A stretch of 64,000 nt of DNA, from positions 124,001 through 188,000 of the forward strand of contig NZ_LZSU01000017.1 in assembly GCF_001665575.1 (NCBI RefSeq), in the 5' to 3' direction. Below are positions 9,602-18,940 of this stretch, piece by piece (the stretch's first letter is position 1; each line of letters begins with the position of its first letter). The position numbers were made by a program, and so were the translations under genes. A model generated the notes under the pieces. It worked only from the letters and a program-made list of their open reading frames with translations, had not been told where the DNA came from and ran no database searches. This stretch comes from Mycobacterium sp. 852013-51886_SCH5428379. Lineage in GTDB: Bacteria; Actinomycetota; Actinomycetes; Mycobacteriales; Mycobacteriaceae.

Positions 9602-10690
9602 ATGACCGATCCGATACCGGAGAAGATGCAGGCCGTCGTCTGCCACGGACCCCGCGACTACCGCCTCGAGGAGATCGCCGTACCCACCCGCGGGCCCGGG
9701 GAGGCGCTCATCCGCGTCGAGGCGGTGGGTATCTGCGCCAGCGACCTGAAGTGCTATCACGGTGCCGCGAAGTTCTGGGGCGACGAGAACCGTCCGGCCT
9801 GGGCCGAGACGATGGTCATCCCCGGCCACGAATTCGTCGGCACCGTCGTCGAACTGGACGAAGAGGCGGCGCGGCGGTGGGGGATCGAGGTGGGCGATCG
9901 GGTGGTCTCCGAGCAGATCGTCCCGTGCTGGGAGTGCCGCTTCTGCAAACGCGGCCAGTACCACATGTGCCAACCGCACGACCTCTACGGATTCAAGCGA
10001 CGCACGCCCGGCGCCATGGCGAGCTACATGGTCTATCCGCGAGAGGCTCTGGTACACAAGGTGTCCCGGGACGTGGCCCCGCAGCACGCCGCATTCGCCG
10101 AGCCGCTGTCCTGTTCGCTGCACGCCGTCGAGCGCGGCCAGATCACCTTCGAGGACACCGTGGTCGTCGCGGGCTGCGGACCGATCGGTCTGGGCATGAT
10201 CGCCGGAGCGCGAGCCAAGAATCCGATGCATGTGATCGCCCTGGACCTCGCCCCCGACAAGCTCGAGCTCGCCGAGAAGTGCGGGGCCGACATCACCATC
10301 AACATCGCCGAAGAGGACGCCGTCTCGATCGTGCGGGAGCTCACCGACGGCTACGGCGCCGACGTCTACCTCGAGGGCACCGGCCATACGTCCGCGGTCC
10401 CCCAGGGGCTCAACCTCCTTCGCAAACTCGGCCGCTACGTCGAGTACGGGGTCTTCGGCAGCGACGTCACCGTTGACTGGAGCATCATCAGCGATGACAA
10501 GGAACTCGACGTGCTCGGCGCCCATCTGGGCCCGTACTGCTGGCCCGCGGCGATCAAGATGATCGAGTCGGGCGTTCTGCCCCTGGACGAGATCTGTTCT
10601 CACCAACTGCCACTGACCGAGTTCCAACAGGGGCTCGATCTGGTGGCGAGTGGTCAGGAATCGGTCAAGGTCTCGCTCATTCCGGCCTGA
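9602..10690 (+). CDS. eltD: Erythritol/L-threitol dehydrogenase-like zinc alcohol dehydrogenase
   Basis: Medium-chain zinc dehydrogenase of 362 residues. Catalytic zinc ligands are Cys45 (GICASDLKC) and the GHE around His76. The structural zinc cluster is CWECRFCKRGQYHMC. The NAD-binding Rossmann glycine motif reads VVAGCGPIGLG. The operon layout, with a solute-binding protein, two permeases, two ATPases and a DhaK-type kinase, matches the M. smegmatis system in which EltD oxidises erythritol and L-threitol to erythrulose. The start is ATG 9602 with GAGGAG eight bases before it. The exact polyol is inferred from that resemblance. Confidence 0.8.
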   Translation: MTDPIPEKMQAVVCHGPRDYRLEEIAVPTRGPGEALIRVEAVGICASDLKCYHGAAKFWGDENRPAWAETMVIPGHEFVGTVVELDEEAARRWGIEVGDRVVSEQIVPCWECRFCKRGQYHMCQPHDLYGFKRRTPGAMASYMVYPREALVHKVSRDVAPQHAAFAEPLSCSLHAVERGQITFEDTVVVAGCGPIGLGMIAGARAKNPMHVIALDLAPDKLELAEKCGADITINIAEEDAVSIVRELTDGYGADVYLEGTGHTSAVPQGLNLLRKLGRYVEYGVFGSDVTVDWSIISDDKELDVLGAHLGPYCWPAAIKMIESGVLPLDEICSHQLPLTEFQQGLDLVASGQESVKVSLIPA

Positions 10691-10704
10691 GAGGCATCGA
10701 GTAC

Positions 10705-12129
10705 ATGAATCGCAACCCTGGGCGCCGCGTCACCGGCCCGACCCTGTCGCGGCGGAACATGTTGGCCGCCATGGGCGCTGCCGCGGCGGCACTTCCCGTG
10801 CTGTCGGCCTGCGGCGTGGGCGGTACGGCCGGCGCACCCAACGGCGCCGGCGAGGTGTCCGGCGGATTCGACTGGCGCAAGGCGGCCGGGTCGACCATCA
10901 ACATCCTGCAGACGCCACACCCGTACCAGCTGTCCTATCAGCCGCTGCTCAAGGAGTTCACGGAACTCACCGGGATCAACGTCAACGTCGACCTGGTACC
11001 CGAGGCCGACTACTTCACCAAGCTCAACACCGAACTCGCAGGCGGCTCGGGAAAACACGATGCGTTCATGCTCGGCGCCTACTTCATCTGGCAGTACGGT
11101 CCGCCGGGTTGGGTCGAGGATCTGACGCCCTGGCTGCAGAACAGCTCGGCGACCCACGCGGAGTACGACTTCGAAGACATCTTCGAGGGCCTGCGCACCT
11201 CGACTCGGTGGGATTTCACGCTCGGCAATCCGCTTGGCACCGGCGGCCAGTGGGCGATCCCGTGGGGGTTCGAGAACAACGTCGTGGCCTACAACAAGCG
11301 GGTGTTCGACGAGAAGGGCATCACCAGGCTGCCCGACAACCTCGACGATTTCATCCAGCTCGCCGTGGACCTCACCGACCGTGCCAACAACCAGTACGGC
11401 ATCTCGACGCGCGGATCGAAATCGTGGGCCACCATCCACCCCGGGTTCATGACGCAGTACACCCGTCAGGGCGCCGTGGACTACAGCTGGAACGGGCGCG
11501 AGCTCATCGCCGAGATGGACAGCGATCAGGCGGTCGACTTCACCGAGAAGTGGATCACCATGCAGCACGAAGCGGGCCCGACGTCGTGGACCACCTACGA
11601 CTACCCGAATGCCACCGGCGACCTCGGTGACGGCAAGGCGATGATGGTGTTCGACGCCGACAGCGCCACCTATCCCAAGAACAAGCCGGGAGCCAGCCGG
11701 GAGGCCGGCAACATCGCCTGGTACGCGGGTCCGGCGGGTCCCGACGGCAACTACAAGACCAACCTGTGGACCTGGAGCTGGGCCATGAGCGCCGCCTCCC
11801 GGAACAAGCTGCCCGCCTGGCTGTTCATCCAGTGGGCCACCGGCAAGGACTCAATGAACAAGGCCGTAGAGGGCGGCACGTACGCAGACCCGGTGCGCAA
11901 ATCGGTCTTCGACACCACCTTCAAGCGGGTTGCTGCCGACCAGTACGGCTACCTCGAGGCGTTCGAGACCGTGATCGGTCAATCGCGGATCCAGTTCACG
12001 CCCCAGAAGAAGTTCTTCGACACCACGCAGAACTGGGCGGTGGCCCTGCAGGACATCTACGGCGGGGACGACGCGCGTTCGCGGCTCGCCAGCCTCGCCA
12101 AGACCAACACCTCCAAGGTCAACCTCTAG
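10705..12129 (+). CDS. Polyol/sugar ABC transporter solute-binding lipoprotein
   Basis: Extracellular binding protein of the CUT1-type family, 474 residues. The signal peptide combines a twin-arginine motif (SRRNMLAA, residues 15-22) with a lipobox (LSAC, Cys36). It is therefore probably exported by Tat and lipid-anchored outside the membrane. The mature part has typical binding-protein stretches such as INILQTPHPYQLSYQPLLKE and DLTPWLQ. It lies 14 bases after eltD and precedes its own permeases. In the related M. smegmatis system the binding protein recognises threitol; here the ligand is inferred. Confidence 0.87.
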   Translation: MNRNPGRRVTGPTLSRRNMLAAMGAAAAALPVLSACGVGGTAGAPNGAGEVSGGFDWRKAAGSTINILQTPHPYQLSYQPLLKEFTELTGINVNVDLVPEADYFTKLNTELAGGSGKHDAFMLGAYFIWQYGPPGWVEDLTPWLQNSSATHAEYDFEDIFEGLRTSTRWDFTLGNPLGTGGQWAIPWGFENNVVAYNKRVFDEKGITRLPDNLDDFIQLAVDLTDRANNQYGISTRGSKSWATIHPGFMTQYTRQGAVDYSWNGRELIAEMDSDQAVDFTEKWITMQHEAGPTSWTTYDYPNATGDLGDGKAMMVFDADSATYPKNKPGASREAGNIAWYAGPAGPDGNYKTNLWTWSWAMSAASRNKLPAWLFIQWATGKDSMNKAVEGGTYADPVRKSVFDTTFKRVAADQYGYLEAFETVIGQSRIQFTPQKKFFDTTQNWAVALQDIYGGDDARSRLASLAKTNTSKVNL

Positions 12130-12142
12130 GAGCCGGGATCGT

Positions 12143-13099
12143 ATGACAACTCAGACGTCGAAGGCTCCGGCGACCTCACCGGAACAGCCTGCCGCGCAGG
12201 GCGATCGCTCGCTCCCGGAGGTGCCGACCTGGCGGCGCAGGCTGCGGCCCTACGTGCTCTCGGTGCCCGCGGTGGTCATCGTCATCGGGATCCTCTATCC
12301 GTTCGCAGTGGGCGCCTACTACGCCTTCCTCAATTACGCCGCGGTGAACCCGGATCCGCATTTCGTGTGGTTCCAGAACTTCGCCTCGGTGCTCGGCGAC
12401 CAGGTGTTCTGGAAGAGCGTCCAGGTCACCGCGACGTTCGCGGTGCTCGCCACCCTCATCGAGACCGCTCTCGGCGTCGGGCTGGCACTGCTTCTCAACC
12501 GGTCGTCGATCATCGGCAAGATCTTCGAGAAGGTGCTGATCCTGCCGCTGATGATCGCCCCGGTGATCGCAGGCGTCATCTGGAAGCTGATGTTCAACCC
12601 GCAGTTCGGCATCCTCAATCACGTTCTCGGACTGGGCAACACGTTCGACTGGCTGTCCGCGGGCAACGCTCTGTTCTCGGTCATCCTGGTCGACATCTGG
12701 ATCTTCACGCCGTTCGTGGCGATCCTGGTGCTCGCCGGTATCCGCTCGCTGCCCCGCGAACCGTTCGAGGCCTCCGAGGTGGACGGCGCCAACTGGTTCT
12801 ACATGTTCCGCAAGCTGATGCTGCCGATGCTCTGGCCCTACATCCTGGTGGCCGTCATCTTCCGGTTCATGGACAACCTCAAGGTGTTCGACCACATCTA
12901 CGTGCTCACCGCGGGCGGCCCCGGCGTCGCCACCCGGACCCTGCAGATCGGCGCGTTCGAGGACTCGATCATCAACCTCGACTACTCGCGTGGCAGCACC
13001 TACATGCTGCTGCTCTGGATCATCGTGTTCATCACCGCGCGCTATCTGGTCAGCGTGCTCGGTAAAGCGCAGCGGCGTGCTGCCGGAGCGGAGTCCTAA
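12143..13099 (+). CDS. ABC transporter permease, MalF-like
   Basis: First permease of the polyol importer, 318 residues, with about six membrane spans starting at YVLSVPAVVIVIGILYPFAV. The ATPase-coupling EAA loop is visible as EPFEASEVDGANWFYMFRKL followed by MLPMLWP. A soluble N-terminus of ~40 residues precedes the first span. It begins 13 bases after the binding-protein gene and is followed three bases later by the second permease. Confidence 0.87.
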   Translation: MTTQTSKAPATSPEQPAAQGDRSLPEVPTWRRRLRPYVLSVPAVVIVIGILYPFAVGAYYAFLNYAAVNPDPHFVWFQNFASVLGDQVFWKSVQVTATFAVLATLIETALGVGLALLLNRSSIIGKIFEKVLILPLMIAPVIAGVIWKLMFNPQFGILNHVLGLGNTFDWLSAGNALFSVILVDIWIFTPFVAILVLAGIRSLPREPFEASEVDGANWFYMFRKLMLPMLWPYILVAVIFRFMDNLKVFDHIYVLTAGGPGVATRTLQIGAFEDSIINLDYSRGSTYMLLLWIIVFITARYLVSVLGKAQRRAAGAES

Positions 13100-13102
13100 A
13101 TC

Positions 13103-13978
13103 ATGGCCTTCACACGAAATGAACTGCTGCCCGGCCAGAAGCGGGTGTCGATCGGCTCCGTGGCCGCCGACGTCGGTCTGGTCTTCTGGTTCGTGTTCTC
13201 TCTGTTCCCGATCTTCTGGATGCTGATGCTGGCTCTGAAGAACGCCGAACAGCAGACCACGACGTACTTCTCGTTCAGCCCCACGTGGTCCAACTTCGCG
13301 ACCGTGTTGTCCGACAAGGGCACTCAGATGACGAGTGTGGACTTCAAGGCCAGCTTGCTGACCAGCCTGCTCAACTGCGGTGGCGCGGTGATCGTCTCGC
13401 TGGTCATCGGAATCCCGGCCGCCTACGCCGCGGGCCGCTGGCAGTACCGCGGTTCCAATGACCTGATGTTCACCATGCTGTCGTTCCGGTTCGCGCCGGA
13501 ACTGATGGTCATCGTGCCGCTGTTCGTGATCTACAACCAGATCGGTCTGTTCGACACCAAGGTCGGCATGATCTGGGTGCTGCAGCTGGTGACGATGCCG
13601 CTGGTGGTGTGGATCCTGCGGTCTTACTTCCAGGACCTACCCGAGGATCTCGAGCAGGCCGCGCTCCTGGACGGGTACACCCGACGGCGGGCGTTCCTGA
13701 TGGTGGCGTTGCCGATCGTGCGCCCCGGTATCGCCGCCGCGGCGTTGCTGGCCTTCATCTTCGCCTGGAACAACTACGTGTTCCCGCTGATCCTGGCCGA
13801 TACGAACGCCGGCACGGTCACCGTCGCGATCACCAAGTTCCTCGGCGGCGGCGGGCAGGCCTATTACAACCTCACAGCCGCGGCGGCGATCATCGCGGCA
13901 CTCCCGCCCCTGATCCTGGCGCTGACCATTCAGCGCTATCTGGTTCGGGGCCTGTCGTTCGGGGCGGTGAAAGCCTGA
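13103..13978 (+). CDS. ABC transporter permease, MalG-like
   Basis: Second permease of the importer, 291 residues with about six spans. The EAA coupling loop reads EDLEQAALLDGYTRRRAFLM followed by VALPIVRPG. The final segment, PLILALTIQRYLVRGLSFGAVKA, is the usual MalG-type C-terminus. Its stop overlaps the ATG of the first ATPase by one base, indicating translational coupling. Confidence 0.87.
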   Translation: MAFTRNELLPGQKRVSIGSVAADVGLVFWFVFSLFPIFWMLMLALKNAEQQTTTYFSFSPTWSNFATVLSDKGTQMTSVDFKASLLTSLLNCGGAVIVSLVIGIPAAYAAGRWQYRGSNDLMFTMLSFRFAPELMVIVPLFVIYNQIGLFDTKVGMIWVLQLVTMPLVVWILRSYFQDLPEDLEQAALLDGYTRRRAFLMVALPIVRPGIAAAALLAFIFAWNNYVFPLILADTNAGTVTVAITKFLGGGGQAYYNLTAAAAIIAALPPLILALTIQRYLVRGLSFGAVKA

Positions 13979-15087
13979 TGGCCACGGTATCGATCTCCGG
14001 TCTGCACAAACAGTTCGGCAAGGTCCGAGCGGTGGACGGTCTGTCGGTCGACATCGACGACGGCGAGTTCTTCGTCATCCTCGGTCCGAGCGGCGCGGGC
14101 AAGACCACCACCCTGAAATCGGTGGCCGGTCTGGTCGACATCGATGCAGGCTCGGTGCACATCGGCGGGCGGGACGTCACTCGGGTCGAGCCGTACCACC
14201 GCAACGTCGCGATGGCGTTCGAGAGCTACGCGCTGTACCCGCAGAAGACCGTGAGCGACAACCTCGCGTCTCCGCTGAAGTCGGGCCGCACGGGCCGCTA
14301 CAGCGAGGCCGAACGCACCGAACGCATCAAGCAGGTCACCACGACGCTGGGCATCGACCACCTGCTGGGCCGCTTCCCACGCGAGCTGTCCAATGGACAG
14401 CGTCAACGCGTGGCGCTGGGCCGGGTGCTGGTGCGGCCGGCCGACGTCTATCTTCTCGACGAGCCACTCAGCCACCTCGACGCCAAGCTGCGCGCGCAGA
14501 TGCGGGCCGAACTCAAACAGCTTGGTGCGATGTCGAACACGACGACGATCTACGTCACCCATGACTACCAGGAGGCGCTTGCGCTCGGCGACCGGATTGC
14601 CGTACTGCAGGACGGGCGGCTGGTCCAGATCGGCACTCCCGACGAGGTGTGGCGACGCCCCGCCGACACGTTCGTCGCACGATCCCTCGGCCAGCCGGAG
14701 ATCAACCTGCTCGACGGCGTGGTCGACGACGGCCGTATCCGATTCGGTGACGGCTCGCTGGATGTGGCGATCCCCGCCGACGTTGCGGTTGATCGCGGCG
14801 ACCGGGTGCGGGTCGGTCTGCGGCCCAGCGACATCCACGTCGCCGGCGACCAGGAGGGGTCACTGCACGGTCGCGTCCTGCTGGCCGAGCGACTGGGCCG
14901 CAACATCGAGCTGACCGTGGAATGCGGTGGTACCCAGCTGATCGTGCTGACGTCAGGCCGGCACGGTGTGCGGGAGGGGGACACCGTCAACATGACGGTC
15001 GCCGAAGCCGACGTCCACGTCTTCAGATCGGGCGACGGCGACACCCCGCGTCTCGACGATGACAAGACCCTGGAGGCAGCACAGTGA
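13978..15087 (+). CDS. ABC transporter ATP-binding protein 1 of the polyol importer (Q-loop Glu)
   Basis: MalK/UgpC-type ATPase of 369 residues. Walker A is GPSGAGKT (36-43), the signature is LSNGQRQRVALG, Walker B with catalytic Glu is VYLLDEP, and the switch is THD. The Q-loop position reads AFESYALYP, with Glu82 where Gln is nearly universal. A C-terminal TOBE domain follows (NLLDGVVDDGRIRF, RVGLRPSDIHV). The gene overlaps its upstream permease by one base and the second ATPase by four. Two distinct adjacent ATPases suggest a heterodimer. Confidence 0.87.
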   Translation: MATVSISGLHKQFGKVRAVDGLSVDIDDGEFFVILGPSGAGKTTTLKSVAGLVDIDAGSVHIGGRDVTRVEPYHRNVAMAFESYALYPQKTVSDNLASPLKSGRTGRYSEAERTERIKQVTTTLGIDHLLGRFPRELSNGQRQRVALGRVLVRPADVYLLDEPLSHLDAKLRAQMRAELKQLGAMSNTTTIYVTHDYQEALALGDRIAVLQDGRLVQIGTPDEVWRRPADTFVARSLGQPEINLLDGVVDDGRIRFGDGSLDVAIPADVAVDRGDRVRVGLRPSDIHVAGDQEGSLHGRVLLAERLGRNIELTVECGGTQLIVLTSGRHGVREGDTVNMTVAEADVHVFRSGDGDTPRLDDDKTLEAAQ

Positions 15088-16208
15088 CGGCCACCGCGGA
15101 GGCGCCGACGACCACGGCCCAGAGCCTCACCCTCGACAAACTGGTCAAGACCTATGCCGCACGCGGCCGGGAGAGCGTCACCGCGGTCAAGGGCATCGAT
15201 CTCGCGATCGAGCCCGGCGAACTCGTGGCGCTGCTGGGACCATCGGGCTGCGGGAAGACCACCACGCTGCGGATGATCGCCGGGCTGGAGACCGTGACGA
15301 GCGGGTCGATCAAGATCGGTGATCGCGAGATCTCCCGGCTGCCCGCCGCCAAGCGGGGGATCGGCGTCGGCTTCGAGAGCTATGCGCTGTATCCGCCGAT
15401 GTCAATCCGGGAGAACCTGCTCTACGGACTGCGGGCCCGCAAGGTCAAGAACGCCGAATCGATGGTCGACGCGATCAGCCGGCGCCTGGAGATGGACGAT
15501 CTGATGGGTCTGCGGCCCGCCGGGTTGTCCAGTGGCCAGAAGCAACGCGTCGCGCTGGCGCGGGCGCTGGTCCGCAACCCGCCGGTGGTGTTGCTCGACG
15601 AACCACTGAGCCACCTCGACGCGTCGGCCCGCCAGCGGGTGCGCCGCGAACTCAAGGTGCTGCAGCGCGAATTCGGCTACACCACGATCGTGGTCACCCA
15701 CGACCAGGTGGAGGCGTTGTCCCTGGCGGACCGGCTCGCGGTGATGGACGCCGGCGTGGTGCAGCAGTTCGGCACGCCCGACGAGGTGTTCGACGATCCG
15801 GCGAATCTGTTTGTCGCGCAGTTCGTCGGTGAACCGCAGATCAATGTGCTGCCCGGTGTCACGAAGGTCCGCGACGGTCGCGTCCGGGTCGAGATCGGCT
15901 CGGGTGCAGGCGATCTCGATACCACCGTCGGCGATGTCGCGGACGGTACGCGGGTGTCGGTTGGGGTCCGTCCGCAGGACTGTGCGATCGGCCCCGCCGG
16001 CGCCGACGGTATCGCCGCCACCGTCGCCTATTTCGAGCATCTCCTCGAATTCGGGCTCGCCACCAGTACGGTGGCCGGCATGGAAGAGGGCATCGTGGTG
16101 CAGACTCCCGCCGCCGACCGGTACGAGGCCGAACAGCAGGTCGTGGTCACCGCCCCGCCCGAACGGGTGTATCTCTTCGACAGCGATACGGGGAACCGAC
16201 TTCGATGA
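15084..16208 (+). CDS. ABC transporter ATP-binding protein 2 of the polyol importer (Q-loop Glu)
   Basis: Second MalK-type ATPase, 374 residues, with Walker A GPSGCGKT (52-59), signature [15 protein letters not shown], Walker B VVLLDEP and switch THD. The Q-loop again reads GFESYALYP, with Glu98 in place of Gln, as in its partner. A TOBE domain ends the protein (INVLPGVTKVRDG, SVGVRPQDCAIG). GTG 15084 overlaps the previous stop in a GTGA junction. The next gene overlaps in an ATGA junction, so the operon is tightly coupled. Confidence 0.87.
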   Translation: MTATAEAPTTTAQSLTLDKLVKTYAARGRESVTAVKGIDLAIEPGELVALLGPSGCGKTTTLRMIAGLETVTSGSIKIGDREISRLPAAKRGIGVGFESYALYPPMSIRENLLYGLRARKVKNAESMVDAISRRLEMDDLMGLRPAGLSSGQKQRVALARALVRNPPVVLLDEPLSHLDASARQRVRRELKVLQREFGYTTIVVTHDQVEALSLADRLAVMDAGVVQQFGTPDEVFDDPANLFVAQFVGEPQINVLPGVTKVRDGRVRVEIGSGAGDLDTTVGDVADGTRVSVGVRPQDCAIGPAGADGIAATVAYFEHLLEFGLATSTVAGMEEGIVVQTPAADRYEAEQQVVVTAPPERVYLFDSDTGNRLR

Positions 16209-17938
16209 CCAAGCTGTACAACGACCCGGCCCGCTTCACCGAGGACATGCTCGTCGGTTTCCTCGACGCCAACGCCCGCTACGTCACCGGGGTGCCTGGC
16301 GGCGTGGTGCGGGCGCACACGACGCGGCCCGGCAAGGTCGCGGTCGTGATCGGGGGCGGGTCCGGGCACTATCCGGCGTTCTGCGGCACGGTGGGCGCCG
16401 GCTTCGCCGACGGTGCGGTGGTCGGCAACATCTTCACCTCACCGTCGGCCGAGGAGGCTGCGTCGGTGGCCCGTGCTGCACATGGCGATTCCGGGGTGCT
16501 GCTCACCACCGGCAACTACGCCGGCGACGTGATGAACTTCGGCTTGGCCGTGACGCAGTTGCGCAGCGAGGGTATCGACGCGCACTACTTCGCGGTCACC
16601 GACGACGTCGCCAGCGCGCCGAAGGGCGAGGAGGCCAAACGGCGGGGTATCGCCGGCGATTTCACCGTCTTCAAGTGCGCATCCGCCGCCGCGGAGGAGG
16701 GTCTCGACCTGGCGGGCGTGGTCCGGGTGGCCGAGGCCTCGAATGCCGCCACCCGCACCCTGGGCGTCGCGTTCGACGGTTGCACGTTGCCCGGCGCCGA
16801 CCACCCGCTGTTCACCGTGCCCGACGGCAAAATGGGTGTCGGACTGGGCATCCACGGTGAGCCCGGTGTCGCGGAGGAGTCCATGCCCACCGCCGCCGCC
16901 CTCGCCGCGACCCTCGTCGACGGCGTCCTCGACGACAAACCCGCCGGCACCACCTCGCAGCGCATCGCGGTCATCCTCAACGGGTTGGGCCGCACGAAAT
17001 ACGAGGAATTGTTCGTCGTCTGGGGTGAGGCGGCCCGACTGTTGCGCGACCGCGGTTACGAGATCGTCGAACCCGAGGTCGGTGAACTGGTCACCAGCCT
17101 GGACATGGCCGGATGTTCGCTGACGGTCATGTGGCTCGACGAGGAACTCGAACGTTATTGGCGCGCACCGGCGGACACTCCGGCCTACCGTAAGGGGGCG
17201 GCGCAGGCGTCGGGCGACAAGCGCGACGAATCCGCGACCCGGACGGTGGCCGCCGCCCCGCCGGTGCGGGATCAGGCCGACGACGCCGGCCGCGACGGCG
17301 GCAGGTTGGTCGCCGGGCTTCTCGAGGCGCTGGCGGCGATGCTCGCCGACGCCGAAGACGAACTCGGCCGCATCGACGCGGTCGCCGGCGACGGCGACCA
17401 CGGCCGCGGAATGGTCAAGGGATCGGCCGCGGCCCGTGCCGCCGCGGCGGAAGCCGTCGACGACGGCGCCGGACAGGGTTCGGTGCTCACCGCCGCGGGA
17501 CGCGCGTGGGCGGCCAAAGCCGGCGGCACCTCCGGCGTGTTGTGGGGCGCTCTGCTCGGAGCGCTCGGCGCCCGGTTGGGCGACACCGGCAGGCCCGATG
17601 CCGCCACCATCGCCGCGGGTCTGCGCGACGGCTACGACGCCCTGATCCAACTCGGCGGCGCTGCACCCGGCGACAAGACGATGCTCGATGCGCTGCTGCC
17701 CTTCGTCGAGCACTTCGAACGGCAGATCAGCGACGGTGAGCGGTGGCGCGAGGCGTGGGCGGCGGCGGCCGACACGGCGACCGGCGCCGCACAGGCCACC
17801 GCGGACCTGCGCCCCAAGGTCGGCCGGGCACGCCCGCTGGCCGAACGCAGCGTCGGCACCCCCGACGCCGGCGCGACGTCGCTGGCGATGTGTGCCCGCA
17901 CGGTGGCCGAACAGCTGGCCGCCAAGAGCGACGGTTAG
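16205..17938 (+). CDS. DhaK-DhaL fusion ketose kinase, likely erythrulose kinase
   Basis: ATP-dependent dihydroxyacetone-kinase-type enzyme, 577 residues. The DhaK domain occupies residues 1-~330, with the GGGSGHYPAF loop and the substrate-linking histidine in GIHGEPG (His217). A linker at ~335-365 leads into the DhaL domain (~365-577) with the ADP-magnesium motif AGDGDHG and the later GATSLAM. Single-chain K-L kinases use ATP directly rather than PTS. In the related M. smegmatis pathways such kinases act on erythrulose; here that is inferred from the operon. It overlaps the glycosyltransferase tail-to-tail by 4 bases. Confidence 0.85.
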   Translation: MTKLYNDPARFTEDMLVGFLDANARYVTGVPGGVVRAHTTRPGKVAVVIGGGSGHYPAFCGTVGAGFADGAVVGNIFTSPSAEEAASVARAAHGDSGVLLTTGNYAGDVMNFGLAVTQLRSEGIDAHYFAVTDDVASAPKGEEAKRRGIAGDFTVFKCASAAAEEGLDLAGVVRVAEASNAATRTLGVAFDGCTLPGADHPLFTVPDGKMGVGLGIHGEPGVAEESMPTAAALAATLVDGVLDDKPAGTTSQRIAVILNGLGRTKYEELFVVWGEAARLLRDRGYEIVEPEVGELVTSLDMAGCSLTVMWLDEELERYWRAPADTPAYRKGAAQASGDKRDESATRTVAAAPPVRDQADDAGRDGGRLVAGLLEALAAMLADAEDELGRIDAVAGDGDHGRGMVKGSAAARAAAAEAVDDGAGQGSVLTAAGRAWAAKAGGTSGVLWGALLGALGARLGDTGRPDAATIAAGLRDGYDALIQLGGAAPGDKTMLDALLPFVEHFERQISDGERWREAWAAAADTATGAAQATADLRPKVGRARPLAERSVGTPDAGATSLAMCARTVAEQLAAKSDG

Positions 17939-18840
17939 GCGCTCTCGCAGTCCCGGCCCGGCGGCGTGTAGTCGGCCAGATAGCTGGCCTTGGAACGCAG
18001 GAACGCCGGGCGGGCGGGCAGGCGCCAGTCCGGCCGCAATGCTGCCGGACCGATCGACGTCCACACCGTGGAGGCCGTTCCCTTCGTGGCCTCGATGCCG
18101 AAATCCCTGGCCAATCGGGACTGATACGGCATCCCCGGCCCCAGAAGCACGTTGCCCGAATGGTTTTCACCGGTGTCGACCTGATAGACCGTGCCGCGGA
18201 ACGGGAGCGGACGCAGCTCCCGGCCGTGTTGCCGCCACCACTCCAGCGCGTAGCGATGCTCACCAAGCACGGTCTCGAACAGTTCCCCGACGGCCTCGAA
18301 GATCTCCAGTTGCGTCGCGTCGACGGTCAACGCCGCGGGCACCGGATAGGCCTCGGGCGGGACGATGAACGTGGATCCGCAGATCCGGAACAACTTCCAC
18401 TTGGGCGCATAGGTGTTGCGGGCCCGCGAGTACATCCAGCCGCGCTTGACCACCCAGCCCGGCTGACCGGGGTGGTCCCGGCAAAAGCCGGCCAGATCGC
18501 GGTGCACGAAGTCGTCGGCGTCGACGAACATCACGTAATCCGGCGCGAACTCCCGCGCGGCGACGAGTCCGACGGTCGCCTTGGTGCTCTTGTCCCAGAT
18601 GACCGACGGCATCCCGGTCTGCGGCCCGTTGCGCGGCGACGGCGGCGGATAGTCGACCGGAACGAAGTGGGTGCGGGCGGGCAGGGGGAACCCCGGTCTG
18701 CGGTTGCCGACGACGAGGATCACATAGTCGTCGCACACCTGCCGGGCGATGGAGGCCAACGTGCCCTGGAGCAGAGTCTCCACCCGGTCGTAGTCGGCCG
18801 AATTGTGCGGATGGCGCACCGTGGTGATGAACGCGAGCAT
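17935..18840 (-). CDS. Family-2-like (GT-A) glycosyltransferase
   Basis: A 301-residue protein with the GT-A fold pattern: an N-terminal strand, ILVVGNRRPGF, and the metal-binding acidic motif MFVDADDFVHR. No membrane span is evident, so it probably acts in the cytosol. ATG 18840 is chosen because GAAGGAG lies just upstream. It is divergent from the A-PCP-TE gene across an iron box, whose edge lies about 50 bases from its start. It may therefore be iron-regulated and work with that gene. Donor and acceptor are unknown. Confidence 0.72.
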   Translation of the reverse strand: MLAFITTVRHPHNSADYDRVETLLQGTLASIARQVCDDYVILVVGNRRPGFPLPARTHFVPVDYPPPSPRNGPQTGMPSVIWDKSTKATVGLVAAREFAPDYVMFVDADDFVHRDLAGFCRDHPGQPGWVVKRGWMYSRARNTYAPKWKLFRICGSTFIVPPEAYPVPAALTVDATQLEIFEAVGELFETVLGEHRYALEWWRQHGRELRPLPFRGTVYQVDTGENHSGNVLLGPGMPYQSRLARDFGIEATKGTASTVWTSIGPAALRPDWRLPARPAFLRSKASYLADYTPPGRDCESA

Positions 18841-18890
18841 CGTCGGCTCCTTCCCCTGGGCCCGTTCGGGAATACCGGGATCACCTCGAG

Positions 18891-18909
18891 TTAGGCTAGC
18901 CTGCGCTAA
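18891..18909. promoter_or_regulatory. IdeR-type iron box
   Basis: TTAGGCTAGCCTGCGCTAA matches the mycobacterial IdeR consensus TTAGGTTAGGCTAACCTAA at 14 of 19 positions, including both outer TTA/TAA ends. It lies between the divergent glycosyltransferase and A-PCP-TE genes. IdeR-Fe(II) usually represses from such sites, predicting induction of these genes in low iron. Confidence 0.68.
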
Positions 18910-18940
18910 GCCCGTGTAGCCAATCGAATCGGAGTTCGCC

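Noticed and set aside
16439..18064. A 541-residue open frame antisense to the DhaK-DhaL gene.
   Set aside because: Composition of a shadow frame; the forward kinase motifs are complete.
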